Shown piece by piece: positions 1 to 8,988 of a stretch of DNA of 52,862 nt. How positions within the stretch are numbered: the first letter of the stretch is position 1; every line of letters starts with the position of its first letter. The notes beneath the pieces are model-generated. The model was given only the letters and a program-made list of their open reading frames with translations, was not told the DNA's origin and did no database searches. The DNA comes from a bacterium (lineage in GTDB: Bacteria; Patescibacteriota; Minisyncoccia; Phycocordibacterales; Phycocordibacteraceae): assembly GCA_023269085.1 (NCBI GenBank), contig JAHFML010000003.1:1-52862 (forward strand). The letters run 5' to 3'. The translations under genes and the position numbers were made by a program.

Positions 1-59
1 TTAGGCATGGTGAGCATCAATTAGGGATTCGATTCTCTAATTGTATCGAAAACAAACAG

Positions 60-85
60 AAAACGCCGCAGATGCGGCGTTTTCT
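60..85. terminator. Rho-independent terminator-like hairpin
   Basis: aaaacgccgcagatgcggcgttttc: perfect stem with A/T flanks. Confidence 0.7.
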
Positions 86-133
86 GTATTGAAGTGTGCA
101 CACGGAATATCACTTAACTCATAAATAAAAAAC

Positions 134-394
134 ATGGAAGGAATGGAGACCGGGGAGTGGGAAAATAAAAAGAACACGATTGCGTATGACGCGGCATTTC
201 ATGCAGACCCAGAAAAGCAACATGACGAAGTCGAAGCTCTTCTTGAGAGACTCGGGCCAGATGGCGCGGTCGACGAGCTCAACGAGCGGCTCGCGAATAA
301 TCCCGAAGATGCTGAGGCACGCCGCATGGCGAATCTCTTGGCGAACAAGCTCGAAGAGCTCTTGAGCCAGCTCCGCGAGAAGACCCAACACTAA
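134..394 (+). CDS. hypothetical small acidic protein (86 aa)
   Basis: ORF followed directly by a terminator hairpin. Confidence 0.6.
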   Translation: MEGMETGEWENKKNTIAYDAAFHADPEKQHDEVEALLERLGPDGAVDELNERLANNPEDAEARRMANLLANKLEELLSQLREKTQH

Positions 395-411
395 TCCGAT
401 TCGACAAAGAC

Positions 412-442
412 AAAAAGCGCGGCGTACCTACGCCGCGCTTTT
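412..442. terminator. Terminator hairpin, near-identical to the one at 2223-2255
   Basis: aaaaagcgcggcgtacctacgccgcgctttttt. Confidence 0.75.
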
Positions 443-463
443 TTGAGAGAACTTCAATTATCT

Positions 464-1228
464 CTATCTTTCACTACTTGCCATATCCCACAGCATGAGG
501 AAAAACTGTTTATAGTTTTCTGCCACGACAGGCGACTTGATGACGTAGACGAGTGGGGGAGTGAGGAAGCTGAAGAAGAGCACCGTATCAGCACGGATCA
601 CCACATGCGTCTCGCCACTCGGGAATTTGGGCAATATGCGCGCCGTGAAGGACGTCTGCCCTTTGTAACGTTCGGTTTCGACACTCTTGCCGCCGATATA
701 GAGCACGCGCATCTTTTTTGCATCTTTGATGCTGGTATATTCGTCGAGCTCGGTGCCCATAACCTCCTCGAATCCGTGCTCATTGCCGCCAATAATATAT
801 TCTTCGCTCCCGGGCTCGGCGCGTTCGGCGTAGACCATCTCGTAGCGCTGTATCGCTAGTGCGCCTTGGAGGATCTCGAAATCTTGTTCATGCCCGACGA
901 CGCTGAAAGTATTAAGCTCACGCACCGTGTCTTCGGCCGCAAAAAGTCGTTTCTTCGCTATCTTTTCTATCTGGCTCGGGGCAACCGCCTTATATTTCTT
1001 CTGCTTGCCGTGCGCAACTGCCTCGATGAGGCCGAGGCCGATGAGCTTCGCGAGGCCGAGGTAGATATATTGCCGATGGAGGCTGGTGCCCACTGCTATC
1101 TTCGACCCGCCGACCTCGACGCCGCGTTCGAGCAGATAGGTATAGATGAGCGCCTCGTTCCCGCTCAAGCCGAACTCTTTAAGCATCTCGATGCCTCGCG
1201 CATGCTCATGTGTCTTTTTGATTGCCAT
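464..1228 (-). CDS. TrmB-like HTH transcriptional regulator
   Basis: MLKEFGLSGNEALIYTYLLERG...GGSKIAVGTSLHRQYIYLGLAKLIGLGLIE: winged-helix TrmB-like N-terminus. Confidence 0.65.
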   Translation of the reverse strand: MAIKKTHEHARGIEMLKEFGLSGNEALIYTYLLERGVEVGGSKIAVGTSLHRQYIYLGLAKLIGLGLIEAVAHGKQKKYKAVAPSQIEKIAKKRLFAAEDTVRELNTFSVVGHEQDFEILQGALAIQRYEMVYAERAEPGSEEYIIGGNEHGFEEVMGTELDEYTSIKDAKKMRVLYIGGKSVETERYKGQTSFTARILPKFPSGETHVVIRADTVLFFSFLTPPLVYVIKSPVVAENYKQFFLMLWDMASSER

Positions 1229-1404
1229 AAATATAATGACAGTATAGACGAATAGTCATATTTTGCAAGCACTTTTGCCATATAAAACTGACACACTAGT
1301 GATTGACACTATCGCCGTCTCGTGCTACGATATCTCTAGAAAGTGGTTCTTTAGAACCGAAGCGGAATCCTCCGCACCCCGTCTTACGGGAAACAGAATA
1401 GGAG

Positions 1405-1836
1405 ATGAACATGAGCACGACATACGATGTATACACCGGCTTTATCCCTGCTCGCTTCTGTGATGCACAGGTGATGAGAATGGCAAAAGAATTAGAAAAG
1501 AGTGGTGAAGCCAAGATTCTCATTGGGAGTGCTGGGTTCGAGGACTTCACAGGTGTCGAATTCAATGTAGCGGAATGGCTGAATTACGATACTGGCTATT
1601 ACGATACATTCACCTATTCTCTTCCCCCTAAAATGGGGCAGGAATGGCGTGAGGAGTGGCCATCAGTCGACGATCTGGTTCGCGATAACAAAATCTCTCT
1701 CGTCTTTCTATATCACATCGATTATGGAGATGACGGTCAAGATAGAGACGATGTGTCGGAGGACTGGGAATCCGTTCTCAAAGACTGCCCGACCCTTGTT
1801 TTGCGCGAATTTCTTGCGCAACGACAGGAAGGATAG
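1405..1836 (+). CDS. hypothetical protein (143 aa)
   Basis: ORF with aggag-like RBS; followed by hairpins. Confidence 0.55.
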   Translation: MNMSTTYDVYTGFIPARFCDAQVMRMAKELEKSGEAKILIGSAGFEDFTGVEFNVAEWLNYDTGYYDTFTYSLPPKMGQEWREEWPSVDDLVRDNKISLVFLYHIDYGDDGQDRDDVSEDWESVLKDCPTLVLREFLAQRQEG

Positions 1837-1852
1837 CCACCAACGGTTCGAC

Positions 1853-1884
1853 GGTTGGGAGGATTAAACATCCTCCCCTTTATA
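1853..1884. terminator. Stem-loop gggaggat-taaac-atcctccc followed by a T-rich stretch
   Basis: Inverted repeat read in sequence. Confidence 0.45.
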
Positions 1885-1943
1885 AAGTTTCTGAATCGTT
1901 CGGAGACTTTTAGAGATGATCTTTCACTCAAAGGAGAACTAAA

Positions 1944-2210
1944 ATGGCTATCTACATGGCTAGTATGTGGCGTAACGGTAAACGACAGTTCGTGATGGTT
2001 AACGGCCCGTCATTGGGAGATTTGCGAAAATCCTACGGGGCCGGCGATCTTGATGACACACAACATGCAGAAGTGCATATCATCCCACTTTCGCCGGAAC
2101 TTGAAGAAATGTACAAAGTACTCATGGCGATAGGTGGTGCTACGAATTGCACGCGTATCGAAGACTTGTTTGTCGAAATCTTCGCGAGTGGATACAGAGC
2201 GAGAGATTAG
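1944..2210 (+). CDS. hypothetical protein (88 aa)
   Basis: ORF preceded by aaaggagaac RBS and followed by a terminator. Confidence 0.6.
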   Translation: MAIYMASMWRNGKRQFVMVNGPSLGDLRKSYGAGDLDDTQHAEVHIIPLSPELEEMYKVLMAIGGATNCTRIEDLFVEIFASGYRARD

Positions 2211-2222
2211 ACGAAACACAAC

Positions 2223-2255
2223 AAAAAGCGCGGCGTACCTACGCCGCACTTTTTC
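2223..2255. terminator. Terminator hairpin (second copy of aaaaagcgcggcgtacctacgccgc)
   Basis: Near-identical to 412-442. Confidence 0.7.
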
Positions 2256-2533
2256 TATTGGTCGGGGATTTCTTTCCTAGTGTAGGTCTTATTGCGATAG
2301 GTGAAGCGGCACTTTTGAATATCCTCATCAATCTCTCGTTGTTCTTTTTTGGTCTTGAATTCGTTTCTTTCTACATAGCAATGTGCCCAAATGACCTGCT
2401 TACCTCTGCCGTGCTTTTTACCAAAATAAATCTCAGCCAGTCTATTGTTTATGGTAGCGAAGCACCATCCGTCGAAAGTGTACTCGGGTTCTGGGTAATC
2501 CGTTAGCACTTTCCCAGGGAGTTGATTTTTCAT
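2255..2533 (-). CDS. hypothetical protein (92 aa)
   Basis: ORF converging on the terminator. Confidence 0.5.
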   Translation of the reverse strand: MKNQLPGKVLTDYPEPEYTFDGWCFATINNRLAEIYFGKKHGRGKQVIWAHCYVERNEFKTKKEQREIDEDIQKCRFTYRNKTYTRKEIPDQ

Positions 2534-2540
2534 ACTTGAA

Positions 2541-3317
2541 TCAGTTTGTGATTGTTATAGAGACCGGGCAGTGGTCGGAGCCAAAGATGTCGGGGAGGAT
2601 ATCGGCCTTCTTGATGCGCGGCATGAGCTCGGAAGCGGCGAAGAAGTAGTCGAGGCGCCAGCCGACGTTGCGGTCGCGCGCGCGGGTCTGCATGTCCCAA
2701 TAGCTATAAGCCTCGTGGCGGGAGGGGAAGGCGTGGCGGTAGGTATCGACGAAGCCCGCGGCAACGACCTCGTCGAGCCATGCTCGCTCCTCGGGGAGGA
2801 AGCCGGTGTGGTCGGCGTTTTCTTTTGGGCGAGCGAGGTCTATTTCTTCATGGGCGGTGTTCACATCACCGCAGAAGATGACCGGCTTCGTGGCGCGGAG
2901 CTTCAGCGTGAAGGCGAGGAAGGCGTCATAGAACCGGAGCTTGTAGTCGAGGCGCTCGGGGCCACGCCCGCCGTTGGGGAAGTAGACGTTCAAGAGCCAG
3001 AAATCCTCATATTCTGCGCCGATAATGCGCCCTTCTTGATCAAATTCTTTAATCCCCATGCCATAAATAACGTTCCAAGGTTCGACCTTGGAGTAGAGTG
3101 CGACGCCGCTGTAGCCCTTCTTCACTTGGCACGAGGAGAAGAATGCGGAGTAGCCGGCAGGGGAGAGGATCGGTTCGGGGAGCTGGTCGGGCGAAGCCTT
3201 GGTCTCTTGGAGGCAGAAGATATCGGGCTTCGCCTCCTGCAAGAAGGCGCGCCAGTAGGCATAATCGTCCTTCGCGAGCGAGCGCAACCCATTCACATTC
3301 CACGAGACGAGTTTCAT
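2541..3317 (-). CDS. xth: exodeoxyribonuclease III (AP endonuclease)
   Basis: MKLVSWNVNGLRS, FCLQETKASPDQ, LNVYFPNG, CGDVNTAHEEIDL, WRLDYFFAS, SDHCPV motifs. Confidence 0.95.
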   Translation of the reverse strand: MKLVSWNVNGLRSLAKDDYAYWRAFLQEAKPDIFCLQETKASPDQLPEPILSPAGYSAFFSSCQVKKGYSGVALYSKVEPWNVIYGMGIKEFDQEGRIIGAEYEDFWLLNVYFPNGGRGPERLDYKLRFYDAFLAFTLKLRATKPVIFCGDVNTAHEEIDLARPKENADHTGFLPEERAWLDEVVAAGFVDTYRHAFPSRHEAYSYWDMQTRARDRNVGWRLDYFFAASELMPRIKKADILPDIFGSDHCPVSITITN

Positions 3318-3355
3318 ATCCGATATTCTATCAGGCATGGTATGCTTGGGCTATA

Positions 3356-3748
3356 ATGACCTTCGACGCGGCATCGCTCATCTTCTACTTCTCGATCGCA
3401 GGGACGCTCTTTGCCGGGTATCGCGCAGCGGTACGACTCACGACGAAGAAATGCGCCTTTGGCGAGGAATGTCCGTATGCGTTCGGGATCCCGGCCTGTG
3501 TCATCGGGTTCGTATTCTTCTTCATCATCTTGGGGTCAAGTGCAGGGGCTCGGTTCGGGTATCTCTCACTCGGGCTCGCAACAGCGGGCATCTTCTGGGG
3601 TGCGCTTATTGGCACGGCATTCTCGGGCGTCCTCTCGCTCAAAGAATTCCTCGCGGACATACGCGCGGCGCGGCCGCTCATCCTCTCCTCCTGCACCTAC
3701 GGATTCTTCGTTTTGGCGGGCATCCTCGCGCTCGCGGTGGTTGGGTAG
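3356..3748 (+). CDS. small integral membrane protein
   Basis: Several hydrophobic segments; start chosen at MTFDAASLIFYF. Confidence 0.55.
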   Translation: MTFDAASLIFYFSIAGTLFAGYRAAVRLTTKKCAFGEECPYAFGIPACVIGFVFFFIILGSSAGARFGYLSLGLATAGIFWGALIGTAFSGVLSLKEFLADIRAARPLILSSCTYGFFVLAGILALAVVG

Positions 3749-3778
3749 CCGCTGATTCTTCTTGTGCGCTTGCGATTT

Positions 3779-3798
3779 GTGTACACAATGTGTATACT
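3779..3798. promoter_or_regulatory. Palindromic operator-like site upstream of the antitoxin (GTGTACAC-aat-GTGTATAC)
   Basis: Near-perfect inverted repeat just upstream of the RelB-like start. Confidence 0.5.
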
Positions 3799-3804
3799 GC
3801 CGGT

Positions 3805-4083
3805 ATGGCAACGAAAACAGCTATCGTGAATGTGCGAACAAACCCCGCGACCAAGCTCGCGGCTCAGCGCGTCTTCGAGAAGATGGGGCTCGATCTCTCG
3901 ACCGGCGTGAACATGTACCTCGCGCGCGTGGTGCAGGATAAGGCGATGCCCTTCGTCCCGCGGACGGTGAACGGCTTCACTCCTGCGTATGAAGCGCGAA
4001 TCCTACGAGAAACCGCGCAGGCGGAGAAATATGGGAAGCGGTATACGGCCGATGAAGTGATGCGGGAATTTTTTGGCAAATGA
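3805..4083 (+). CDS. RelB/DinJ-family antitoxin
   Basis: MATKTAIVNVRTNPATKLAAQRVFEKMGLDLSTGVNMYLARVVQDKAMPF: DinJ-like ribbon-helix-helix. Confidence 0.85.
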   Translation: MATKTAIVNVRTNPATKLAAQRVFEKMGLDLSTGVNMYLARVVQDKAMPFVPRTVNGFTPAYEARILRETAQAEKYGKRYTADEVMREFFGK

Positions 4084-4364
4084 CGTATTTGATTAAACTC
4101 TCAAGTTCGAGCAAGCGGGCGCTCAAGAAGCTTGGTCGTTCAGGAACGTTTGACTCGACTGTATTTAATGAAGTTGTGCACATTCTCGAAAAAGGCATAG
4201 CATTCCCCGCGCGATACAAAGATCATCAGCTGCATGGCGAGCTCGCGCATCTGCGAGAGTGTCATCTCGGTTTCGATTTACTCCTTCTCTACGAACGAGC
4301 TGATATGTTGGGAGTGGTTGTCATTTCAGACATTGGCACGCACACGGAACTCTTTGGCGAGTAA
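4080..4364 (+). CDS. YafQ/RelE-family toxin
   Basis: ATGA overlap with the antitoxin; YKDHQLHGELAHLRECHLGFDLLLLYE... typical of YafQ. Confidence 0.85.
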   Translation: MTYLIKLSSSSKRALKKLGRSGTFDSTVFNEVVHILEKGIAFPARYKDHQLHGELAHLRECHLGFDLLLLYERADMLGVVVISDIGTHTELFGE

Positions 4365-4369
4365 ACAGT

Positions 4370-5287
4370 CTAGCCTCGATTCGAGTGATACTTCTTATGC
4401 ACCTCGCGGAGGTGGGCGTCGGTGATGTGGGTGTAGATCTGGGTCGTGTTGATCGAGGCATGGCCGAGAAGCTGTTGGACCGAGCGGATGTCGGCGCCAT
4501 TGGAGAGGAGGTCGGTGGCAAAGGCGTGGCGGAGGGTGTGCGGTGTGACGACCGAGGTGATGCCCGCGCGCGCGACATACGCCTTCAAGTGGCGCTGGAT
4601 GTCGCGCGGGGTGATGCGGTGCAAAAGCTTCGGTCGGCCGTCGACGAAGAGCGCCTCCTCCATATCGTCACGCGCCTTGAGATATTCTCGCACCGCCTCC
4701 TTGGCGGCGGGGGAGATGAAGACGACGCGCACCTTCTCGCCCTTGCCGCGCACCGAGAGCTCGTCGCGGGTGAGGTCGAGATCGCTGTCGAGCGAGCAGA
4801 GCTCAGAGACGCGGAGCCCGGTCGAGAAGAGCATCTCGAGGATAGCGGTGTCGCGCAGGTAGCACCGGCGCTTATGAGGATCCGCCTCCTTCGCGGCGGC
4901 ATCGCGGGGCGCCCGCATGAGCCGGTCGAGCTCGGCAGTCGTGAGGAGGTCAAGCTGGCGCTCGGGGAGCTTCGCGAGCTCGATCTTCTCGGGCGATATC
5001 GCCTCGATATCGCGCTTGCGGAGGAACTTGAGGAAGGCGCGAAGCGCGATCATGTAATAATTCTGCGTGCGGCGCTTCATAGAATCGCGTTTAGTGCCCG
5101 GCTGGCGGTTGAGCCAGAGGCGGAAGTCGCGCACATTCTGCTCAGTAATGTCGCCGACGCGCTGTATCTTCATCTGCTCGAAGTAGCGCGAGAGGTAGCG
5201 GTCATAATTCTCGATCGTCTTCACGGCGCGCCCGCGCTCGATCTCGATATATTCGAGGAATTGCCGCTTTGCCGCTCTCGCATCCAT
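4370..5287 (-). CDS. tyrosine recombinase, XerC/XerD-like
   Basis: STGLRVSELCSL, TPHTLRHAFATDLLSNGADIRSVQQLLGHASINTTQIYTH catalytic motifs. Confidence 0.92.
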   Translation of the reverse strand: MDARAAKRQFLEYIEIERGRAVKTIENYDRYLSRYFEQMKIQRVGDITEQNVRDFRLWLNRQPGTKRDSMKRRTQNYYMIALRAFLKFLRKRDIEAISPEKIELAKLPERQLDLLTTAELDRLMRAPRDAAAKEADPHKRRCYLRDTAILEMLFSTGLRVSELCSLDSDLDLTRDELSVRGKGEKVRVVFISPAAKEAVREYLKARDDMEEALFVDGRPKLLHRITPRDIQRHLKAYVARAGITSVVTPHTLRHAFATDLLSNGADIRSVQQLLGHASINTTQIYTHITDAHLREVHKKYHSNRG

Positions 5288-5320
5288 GGCAGAATTGTAG
5301 CACCAATAATGTGCGCACTT

Positions 5321-5410
5321 TTATATCCACTCGTCTTGCGGAATGCCGGATTGCTTGATGATTGAGGCGAGAGTCGTTGGATGAAGCGCTTTCGCGCCGT
5401 GATGAGGCAT
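5321..5410 (-). pseudogene. HicA-like toxin C-terminal remnant
   Basis: Reading frame MPHHGAKALHPTTLASIIKQSGIPQDEWI* resembles the HicA C-terminus; N-terminal part absent. Confidence 0.45.
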
Positions 5411-5413
5411 AGG

Positions 5414-5752
5414 TTAGGCGACTGCCAGATTGGCAACGCCGAATTTGTATATCTCAGAAGAAAGCGGTGGGAGAACTCCTCCACGGAGGCTCTTGTGTGC
5501 GGTCGCCCAACGAGCCTCATCTTCTTTGGCAGGTTTCTGATTCAAGACAGAGTTTACCTGCGTTGGACGGAATCTTTTGGAAAGTTTCTTCGCTGATTCA
5601 AGATATCCGAGCACGGCCTCCTGCAATTCAGATTCAACAACGCGCGGGTCGTCGCCGACAATCGTAATCTTGAATTCAAGAGCGGTGCCAATCCACTTCT
5701 TCGCATCCTTGAAGACCATCCAGCGGAATTGACCTTGTGAGGGAGTGTTCAT
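5414..5752 (-). CDS. HicB-like antitoxin / hypothetical protein
   Basis: WIGTALEFKITIVGDDPRVVESELQEAVLGYLESAK ... VLNQ; start chosen at MNTPSQGQ. Confidence 0.5.
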   Translation of the reverse strand: MNTPSQGQFRWMVFKDAKKWIGTALEFKITIVGDDPRVVESELQEAVLGYLESAKKLSKRFRPTQVNSVLNQKPAKEDEARWATAHKSLRGGVLPPLSSEIYKFGVANLAVA

Positions 5753-6000
5753 AAGGAGACTATACCGTGATTGAAGGGGAAAAACAAAAAAGCGCAACCG
5801 AATACGGTTGCGCTTTGCCACGATACCTAATCATTGTGGATATTCCTGTGCGAAAAAGTATGTGCTACTATAAGCTCATCCCATGAATGAGCAGAAAGAA
5901 ATAGAATCGTTGCGGTATTCGACACTATCAACATTAAACCCAGTCTTTTCAGAGCAAAAGATAGCATCTTGCTTAAACGAAGCGGCAACGGTGGCAGCAC

Positions 6001-6549
6001 TTGTCTTGGACAAAATATGATGAGGACAGGTTTGAAAAAGAAAAGGAGAAGATAGTAGAAGAAATTCATAGCAGTTCCAAATTTGAGTACACGGATGGAT
6101 TTAACGAATCCGCTTTTCTGTTGGCAAATCTCAATTCATATTTAGATGCGACTAAAGATGTGCGTGATGAGATGATAGAGAAGAATCTCGCAGTTTTTCA
6201 TCTCAAAGAGTCAATCAAGAATGCCAGGAATGGATTTGAAGAAATAATGAAAACCCCACACGAGCTATTTATAGATGTAGGGCTTCTTCGTAAAAAGGAA
6301 ATTATGGCTCTCCTTACGGATGTTAATGTCACTGAAATCTTCTCCGATAAGAGTTCCGAAGGAGTCTTACAAAAGATGCCGTGGAGATGGAAAGATGTAA
6401 ATGAAAAACGTAATGAAATGCAGTGGATTTACTTAAATCGATTATATAACCATTTTGCGCTAATGCGATTCTCCATGATATGGCCTATTGCCTCGATGCG
6501 CGCTACGGAACAGTTATCGACGGATGGAAGCTCGCCGTTCGACGAGTAA
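6001..6549 (+). CDS. AT-rich orphan ORF (182 aa), possibly frameshifted (alternative upstream start at 5883 in another frame)
   Basis: ORF from TTG; composition differs from flanks. Confidence 0.4.
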   Translation: MSWTKYDEDRFEKEKEKIVEEIHSSSKFEYTDGFNESAFLLANLNSYLDATKDVRDEMIEKNLAVFHLKESIKNARNGFEEIMKTPHELFIDVGLLRKKEIMALLTDVNVTEIFSDKSSEGVLQKMPWRWKDVNEKRNEMQWIYLNRLYNHFALMRFSMIWPIASMRATEQLSTDGSSPFDE

Positions 6550-6567
6550 CAACATAAACACGAGCGA

Positions 6568-7017
6568 TTGTATGCATTGCAGGGGAATACCGTGCAACAA
6601 GGGTGGGATGCTATCGTCGGGCCCGAAAAGATCAATGAGTTCAACTATGACTTACGCAAGAATGATGTCATTACGGAGGCGATACTCCCGTACGATTGGT
6701 TCGAGGACCATGTGCGCGACCTCGGGAACAAAGAAGGGCTCAAATGGGCGAAGGGTTTTATCGGGCGCGCCTACGCGACCTACGAGATAGACAAAGAATA
6801 TTTCCGCCATGCCGGGCAGATCTTCATCATCAAAGATTCGCTGTATCTCATGGCAATGAATGAGGCGTTGGTAGTCGAGATACGGAACTCCGAATTGCAG
6901 AAGATGATCAAGCAGATGTTCTCCTTCATCGAAGAGGGAGCCGAGAAGATCAACGTGAACGAAAGATTGCAGAAGATTATCGACCGACTTGAAAAGGGAA
7001 ACAGCCCTGATTCATAA
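6568..7017 (+). pseudogene. C-terminal part of a TrmB-like regulator
   Basis: YALQGNTVQQGWDAIVGPEKINEFNYDLRKND... resembles a regulator effector domain lacking its HTH. Confidence 0.4.
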
Positions 7018-7037
7018 AGGAAGTATACTATGGAGAC

Positions 7038-8021
7038 ATGACGACGAAGAAACCAAAAGAGATGGTCATCTATCAGGCGAAGAACGGCGCTATCGAGTTC
7101 CGCGGCGACTTGTCGCGCGAGACGCTCTGGGCGACACAGGCGCAGATTGCCGACGCTTTTGAAGTTGACGTTCGAACCGTGAACGAGCACGTCAAGAATA
7201 TCTTGAAAACGAATGAGCTCGCAGAGACGGCAACTGTCCGGAATTTCCGGATAGTTCAAACAGAAGGGAAACGCGAGATTGAGCGCGACTTGAAGCACTA
7301 CAACCTCGACATGATCCTCTCGGTCGGATACCGCGTGAACAGCAAGAAGGCAACCACATTCCGCCAGTGGGCGACGAAAACTTTGCGTGAGCACATCACG
7401 CGCGGCTACACCCTCAACCGGAAGCGCATCGCGCGCAACTATGACGCGTTCATGACGGCGGTCGCCGACATTCAGGCGCTCCTGCCTGCGCAGGTGGTGC
7501 TCGACCCGAAGGAGGTGCTCGAGATCGTGAAGGAATTCGCGAGCACCTGGGTCTCGCTCGACGCCTACGACAAAGAGTCGCTCACGATCATCGGCTCGAC
7601 CAAGCGAGCGGTGAAGCTCACGGGCGCAGAACTCTCGGCGGCTATCGAGAACTTCCGCGGTGAGCTCATGGTGAGAGGCGAGGCGACCGAGATATTTGCC
7701 CAAGAGCGAAGCGCGGGAAGTATCGAAGGCATTGTCGGGAATGTCATGCAGGCCTTCGGCGGGAAGCAGGTGTATCCGACGCTCGAAGAGAAGGCCGCGC
7801 ACTTGCTCTACTTCATGGTGAAGAATCACCCCTTCACCGACGGAAACAAGCGCTCGGGCGCGTTCGCTTTCGTCTGGTTCTTGCGCAAGACGAAGAGCAA
7901 GGGGAGCCGCAATGTGAACGCCGCGGCGCTCACCGCGCTCACGCTCCTCATCGCCGAGAGCGACCCGCACAAGAAGGAGCAGATGGTCGCACTCGTGACG
8001 CAGATGCTCGCGCGGCCGTAA
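7038..8021 (+). CDS. RhuM-like protein with C-terminal Fic/Doc-type domain
   Basis: N-term EFRGDLSRETLWATQAQIADAFEVDVRTVNEHVKNI (RhuM); C-term HPFTDGNKRSGAFAF (Fic/Doc motif). Confidence 0.85.
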   Translation: MTTKKPKEMVIYQAKNGAIEFRGDLSRETLWATQAQIADAFEVDVRTVNEHVKNILKTNELAETATVRNFRIVQTEGKREIERDLKHYNLDMILSVGYRVNSKKATTFRQWATKTLREHITRGYTLNRKRIARNYDAFMTAVADIQALLPAQVVLDPKEVLEIVKEFASTWVSLDAYDKESLTIIGSTKRAVKLTGAELSAAIENFRGELMVRGEATEIFAQERSAGSIEGIVGNVMQAFGGKQVYPTLEEKAAHLLYFMVKNHPFTDGNKRSGAFAFVWFLRKTKSKGSRNVNAAALTALTLLIAESDPHKKEQMVALVTQMLARP

Positions 8022-8093
8022 TCGGCCGCGGGTGGCGCGTGGATTACACAAAACTTGCATGTTTTGACAAGGCGTGGTAGGGTGGGGAAGTCT

Positions 8094-8360
8094 ATGCTTA
8101 CAACCAAGAAAAAGGCGACGGTTATCAAGACCGTCGCGATACATGATACGGACACCGGCTCGGCCGATGTGCAGGTCGCGTTGCTCAGCAAGCAGATCGA
8201 TGCGCTCGCGAAGCACCTGAAGGTGAACCCGAAGGACTTCCATTCTCGTCGCGGCCTCTTGCAGATGGTCGCCGATCGCCGGTCGCACTTGCGCTATCTC
8301 GAGACGAACAACAAGCGCCGCTACAACGCGCTTATCAAGAAGCTTGGGTTGAAGAAGTAA
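8094..8360 (+). CDS. rpsO: 30S ribosomal protein S15
   Basis: TGSADVQVALLSKQIDALAKHLKVNPKDFHSRRGLLQMVADRRSHLRYL. Confidence 0.95.
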   Translation: MLTTKKKATVIKTVAIHDTDTGSADVQVALLSKQIDALAKHLKVNPKDFHSRRGLLQMVADRRSHLRYLETNNKRRYNALIKKLGLKK

Positions 8361-8386
8361 CACGCGCCCCGCAGGGGCGCGTGTTA
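8361..8386. terminator. Hairpin cacgcgcccc-gca-ggggcgcgtg
   Basis: Perfect stem downstream of rpsO. Confidence 0.6.
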
Positions 8387-8433
8387 GTATAGATAAGGAT
8401 TTTATTATTTCGTTTTCATAAGCATTTATTTTT

Positions 8434-8949
8434 ATGGCAGTTATCAAGCATCCGGCCCAGCGTGTGGGCGTATTTATCGACACGCAAAACTTGTATCACA
8501 GCGCGAAGCATCTCTATAAGGCGCGGGTCAACTTCGGCGCTATTCTCGAAGAAGCCGTCGGCGGCCGCGTCCTCGTGCGCGCTATCGCGTATGTCATCTC
8601 GACCGAGAGCGGCGAAGAAAAGAATTTCTTCGAGGCGCTTACGAAGATGGGCATCGAGACTAAGGTGAAGGACTTGCAGATCTTCGCCGATGGCGCGAAG
8701 AAGGCCGACTGGGACGTGGGGCTCGCTATCGACGCGGTGAAGCTCGCGCCGAAGCTCGACACGGTCGTCATCGTCTCGGGCGACGGCGACTTCGTGCCGC
8801 TCATCGAGTATCTCGATATGCACGAAGGGTGCCAGGTCGAGGTTATCTCCTTCGGCAAGTCCTCATCGGCAAAGCTCAAAGAGGCCGCGCACGCCTTCAC
8901 CGACATGAGCGATGATCCGCACCGCTTTATCATCTCGGGACGAGGATAA
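8434..8949 (+). CDS. NYN-domain (LabA/DUF88-like) protein
   Basis: VGVFIDTQNLYHSAK...DVGLAIDAV...VVIVSGDGDFVPLIEYL. Confidence 0.88.
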   Translation: MAVIKHPAQRVGVFIDTQNLYHSAKHLYKARVNFGAILEEAVGGRVLVRAIAYVISTESGEEKNFFEALTKMGIETKVKDLQIFADGAKKADWDVGLAIDAVKLAPKLDTVVIVSGDGDFVPLIEYLDMHEGCQVEVISFGKSSSAKLKEAAHAFTDMSDDPHRFIISGRG

Positions 8950-8988
8950 TCGTTCGCGCGCCGGTGCGAGTGCGGTACTATAAGAGTG

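Noticed and set aside
2571-3356. 261-aa + strand ORF
   Set aside because: Antisense to xth.
3337-3804. N-terminal extension of the RelB-like ORF
   Set aside because: Upstream part overlaps the membrane protein in another frame; the real start is MATKT at 3805 after the operator.
4385-5365. 326-aa + strand ORF antisense to the Xer recombinase
   Set aside because: Antisense shadow of a clear XerC/D-like gene in GC-rich codon usage; no recognisable motifs.
6780-8483. 567-aa - strand ORF
   Set aside because: Antisense to the RhuM-Fic gene, rpsO and neighbours; protein composition is Arg/His/Leu-rich shadow sequence.
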